Shown one piece after another: positions 6,298-7,338 of a stretch of 7,338 bases of DNA. Position 1 is the stretch's first letter, and the number at the start of each line of letters is the position of its first letter. A model generated the notes under the pieces. It searched no databases and was not told where the DNA came from. It worked only from the letters and a program-made list of their open reading frames with translations. The DNA lies in assembly GCA_919901875.1 (NCBI GenBank), contig CAKKQG010000302.1:1-7338 (forward strand), written 5' to 3'. A program made the translations under genes and the position numbers. The stretch comes from Anaerolineales bacterium (lineage in GTDB: Bacteria; Chloroflexota; Anaerolineae; Anaerolineales; VGOW01).

Positions 6298-7079
6298 TAT
6301 TTCGCCTCAACCTTATCTTCGTACTTTTCTCGTACCCAATCGTAACCCTTCTCTTCAAGATGCAGGGCAAGATCGGGCCCGCCCGACTCCACAATTTTGC
6401 CGCCCAGCATGATATGAACAAACTGCGGCTTGATGTAGTTAAGCAAACGTTGATAGTGAGTGATCACCAACGCGCCCATCTTGGGACCCATCAGCGCGTT
6501 CACGCCGTCAGCCACAACGCGAAGCGCGTCAATATCCAAGCCGGAATCCGTTTCGTCTAACACGGCGATCTCCGGTTCAAGAGTCGCCATCTGCAAAATT
6601 TCGGCACGCTTCTTCTCGCCGCCGGAAAAACCTTCGTTCAAGTAGCGTCCGGCAAAGTCGGCAGATACTTTTAGTAATTCCATTTTGCTCTTTAGCATTT
6701 TGCGAAATTCGGGGATCGGCATGCCTTTGTCTTCAGCGTTGGCGGCGCGACGACGGGCATTGATAGATGTGCGTAAAAAGTTAGCGACCGAGACGCCAGG
6801 GATCGCCACCGGATATTGAAACGCCAAAAATAATCCCAAGCGCGCGCGCTCATCGGGTTTAAGTTCTAGCAAATCAGCGCCTTTAAAGATCACTTGTCCG
6901 GCGGTGACGGTGTAATGGGGATGTCCCATGAGGGCATAAGCGAGCGTGCTTTTACCCGTGCCGTTGGGGCCCATCAAAGCGTGGACTTCACCTTGCTTCA
7001 CAGTTAAGTTCACGCCGTTCAAAATTTGTTTATTGGCAACACTGACGTGCAGGTTGCGAATTTCAAGAACAGTTGTCAT
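6297..7079 (-). CDS. sufC: SufC, ABC-type ATPase of the SufBCD complex
   Basis: A 260-residue cytosolic ABC ATPase without membrane segments. ATP-driven SufC dimerisation reshapes SufB-SufD during cluster assembly. Motifs in order are Walker A GPNGTGKST (37-45), Q-loop Q88 in AFQYP, signature FSGGEKKRAE (151-160), Walker B IAVLDETDSGLD (171-182, D175 and E176) and switch H208 in VITHYQ. FSGGEKKRAE and DETDSGLD are the forms characteristic of SufC. I chose the ATG at 7077-7079 because GAGGAG (7089-7094) sits 9 bases upstream; an in-frame GTG at 7098-7100 would place that site inside the gene. It is the first gene after the promoter at 7112-7140, with a 5' leader of about 26 bases, and its stop overlaps the sufB start. 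Confidence 0.97.
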   Translation of the reverse strand: MTTVLEIRNLHVSVANKQILNGVNLTVKQGEVHALMGPNGTGKSTLAYALMGHPHYTVTAGQVIFKGADLLELKPDERARLGLFLAFQYPVAIPGVSVANFLRTSINARRRAANAEDKGMPIPEFRKMLKSKMELLKVSADFAGRYLNEGFSGGEKKRAEILQMATLEPEIAVLDETDSGLDIDALRVVADGVNALMGPKMGALVITHYQRLLNYIKPQFVHIMLGGKIVESGGPDLALHLEEKGYDWVREKYEDKVEAK

Positions 7080-7088
7080 TCGGAAATT

Positions 7089-7094
7089 CTCCTC
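7089..7094 (-). promoter_or_regulatory. Shine-Dalgarno site of sufC
   Basis: GAGGAG on the minus strand lies 9 bases before the ATG at 7077-7079. It is the best ribosome binding site in the operon and decides the start in favour of this ATG over the upstream in-frame GTG. Confidence 0.8.
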
Positions 7095-7111
7095 GTTCAC
7101 TAGATGGCGCG

Positions 7112-7140
7112 ATTATACTCGCTGGATCGTCATTCGTCAA
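7112..7140 (-). promoter_or_regulatory. Sigma70-type promoter of the suf operon
   Basis: On the minus strand TTGACG (7135-7140) and a perfect TATAAT (7112-7117) are separated by exactly 17 bases. The transcript would start near 7105, giving a leader of about 26 bases that contains the sufC Shine-Dalgarno site. The -35 box lies inside one arm of the inverted repeat 7136-7169, so a repressor bound there would block it. Confidence 0.85.
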
Positions 7141-7169
7141 TATTTATGATAATTATATAAAATATTGAC
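7136..7169. promoter_or_regulatory. Candidate shared operator: 10-bp inverted repeat over both -35 boxes
   Basis: GTCAATATTT (7136-7145) and AAATATTGAC (7160-7169) are perfect inverted copies separated by 14 AT-rich bases, with arm centres 24 bases apart. Each arm overlaps the -35 hexamer of one of the two divergent promoters. Half of each arm is the -35 sequence itself, but the extra AAATA on both sides goes beyond that. I infer a binding site for the divergently encoded regulator, which could control the operon and itself. It does not match the cyanobacterial SufR consensus CAAC-N6-GTTG. Confidence 0.5.
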
Positions 7170-7193
7170 ACATTGGGGCGAGGCTGATATACT
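7165..7193 (+). promoter_or_regulatory. Sigma70-type promoter of the divergent regulator
   Basis: A perfect TTGACA (7165-7170) and TATACT (7188-7193) are separated by 17 bases. The predicted transcription start near 7200 is only a few bases before the ATG at 7203, and no Shine-Dalgarno motif is present, so the mRNA is probably leaderless or almost so. Confidence 0.8.
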
Positions 7194-7202
7194 GCTCGGC
7201 AC

Positions 7203-7338
7203 ATGACAAGCACGCGCGATACGATTCTTACCACGTTGCGGCAACGTGGTTCCATGGACATCAACGAGCTGGCGGAAGCCGTCGGCATCGGGGCGCTGTC
7301 GGTGCGCCACCACCTCTCCAAGCTGCAATCGCTGGGGA
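7203..7338 (+). CDS. SufR-like winged-helix transcriptional regulator (5' part)
   Basis: Only the first 45 codons are in the window. The peptide starts MTSTRDTILTTLRQRGSMDI and contains a helix-turn-helix, INELAEAVGIGALSVRHHLSKLQ (about 20-42), with the recognition helix at SVRHHLSKLQ. This resembles the N-termini of SufR and other DeoR/ArsR-type winged-helix repressors. SufR repressors carry an Fe-S cluster on C-terminal cysteines and repress suf genes when clusters are plentiful; that part lies beyond the edge, so the assignment rests on the DNA-binding domain and its position divergent to sufC. Expression is from the promoter at 7165-7193, apparently with a near-leaderless mRNA. Codons 10-16 contain a perfect palindrome (7230-7250). 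Confidence 0.85.
   Translation, partial: MTSTRDTILTTLRQRGSMDINELAEAVGIGALSVRHHLSKLQSLG
7230..7250. repeat. 21-base perfect palindrome inside the regulator gene
   Basis: ACCACGTTGC (7230-7239) and GCAACGTGGT (7241-7250) are exact reverse complements around a single G. The palindrome lies about 30 to 50 bases downstream of the predicted transcription start of the regulator. It could be a downstream operator for autoregulation or an early mRNA hairpin; it could also be an accident of coding for TTLRQRG. Confidence 0.45.

Noticed and set aside
7080..7100. GTG start of sufC at 7098-7100
   Set aside because: The strong GAGGAG site would lie inside the gene. The ATG at 7077-7079 is ideally spaced from it and gives a normal SufC N-terminus.

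Overview
The window carries a SUF-type iron-sulfur cluster assembly operon on the minus strand. In transcription order it holds sufC (ABC ATPase), sufB (scaffold, interrupted in frame by an intein), sufD (scaffold partner), sufS (cysteine desulfurase), sufU (zinc-dependent sulfur transfer protein) and a small Rieske-type [2Fe-2S] ferredoxin gene. A divergent winged-helix regulator of the SufR/DeoR/ArsR kind starts on the plus strand at the right edge and is cut off by it. Base composition is near 50 % G+C by eye. SufU in place of SufE, a terminal Rieske gene, no sufA/sufE and a divergent SufR-like regulator together suggest a Chloroflexota (Anaerolineae-like) bacterium. That is inference from gene content, not a phylogenetic result; a high-G+C actinobacterium looks unlikely.

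Layout, right to left. 7203-7338 is the 5' part of the regulator gene. 7080-7202 is a compact divergent control region with two near-consensus sigma70 promoters, each with a 17-bp spacer. A perfect 10-bp inverted repeat (7136-7145 / 7160-7169) overlaps both -35 boxes and is a candidate shared operator. sufC, sufB and sufD are joined by two stop/start overlaps of one base (TAATG), so their translation is probably coupled. A perfect 16-bp inverted repeat fills most of the short sufD-sufS gap. The sufS-sufU and sufU-Rieske gaps consist of degenerate 9-nt GGAAA/TTTCC units arranged as inverted arms. A rho-independent terminator at about 105-137 closes the operon. The left 100 bases hold no gene I can identify with confidence.

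How the parts work together. SufS takes sulfur from cysteine as a persulfide, SufU carries it on, SufB-SufC-SufD builds the cluster with ATP hydrolysis by SufC, and the Rieske protein may supply or accept electrons or be a client. The regulator probably senses cluster supply and represses both promoters.

The most notable feature is the 367-residue LAGLIDADG-type intein in SufB. It lies immediately before a conserved scaffold cysteine, which doubles as the +1 splicing nucleophile. Functional SufB, and so the whole machine, therefore depends on a cysteine-driven and potentially redox-sensitive protein-splicing step.
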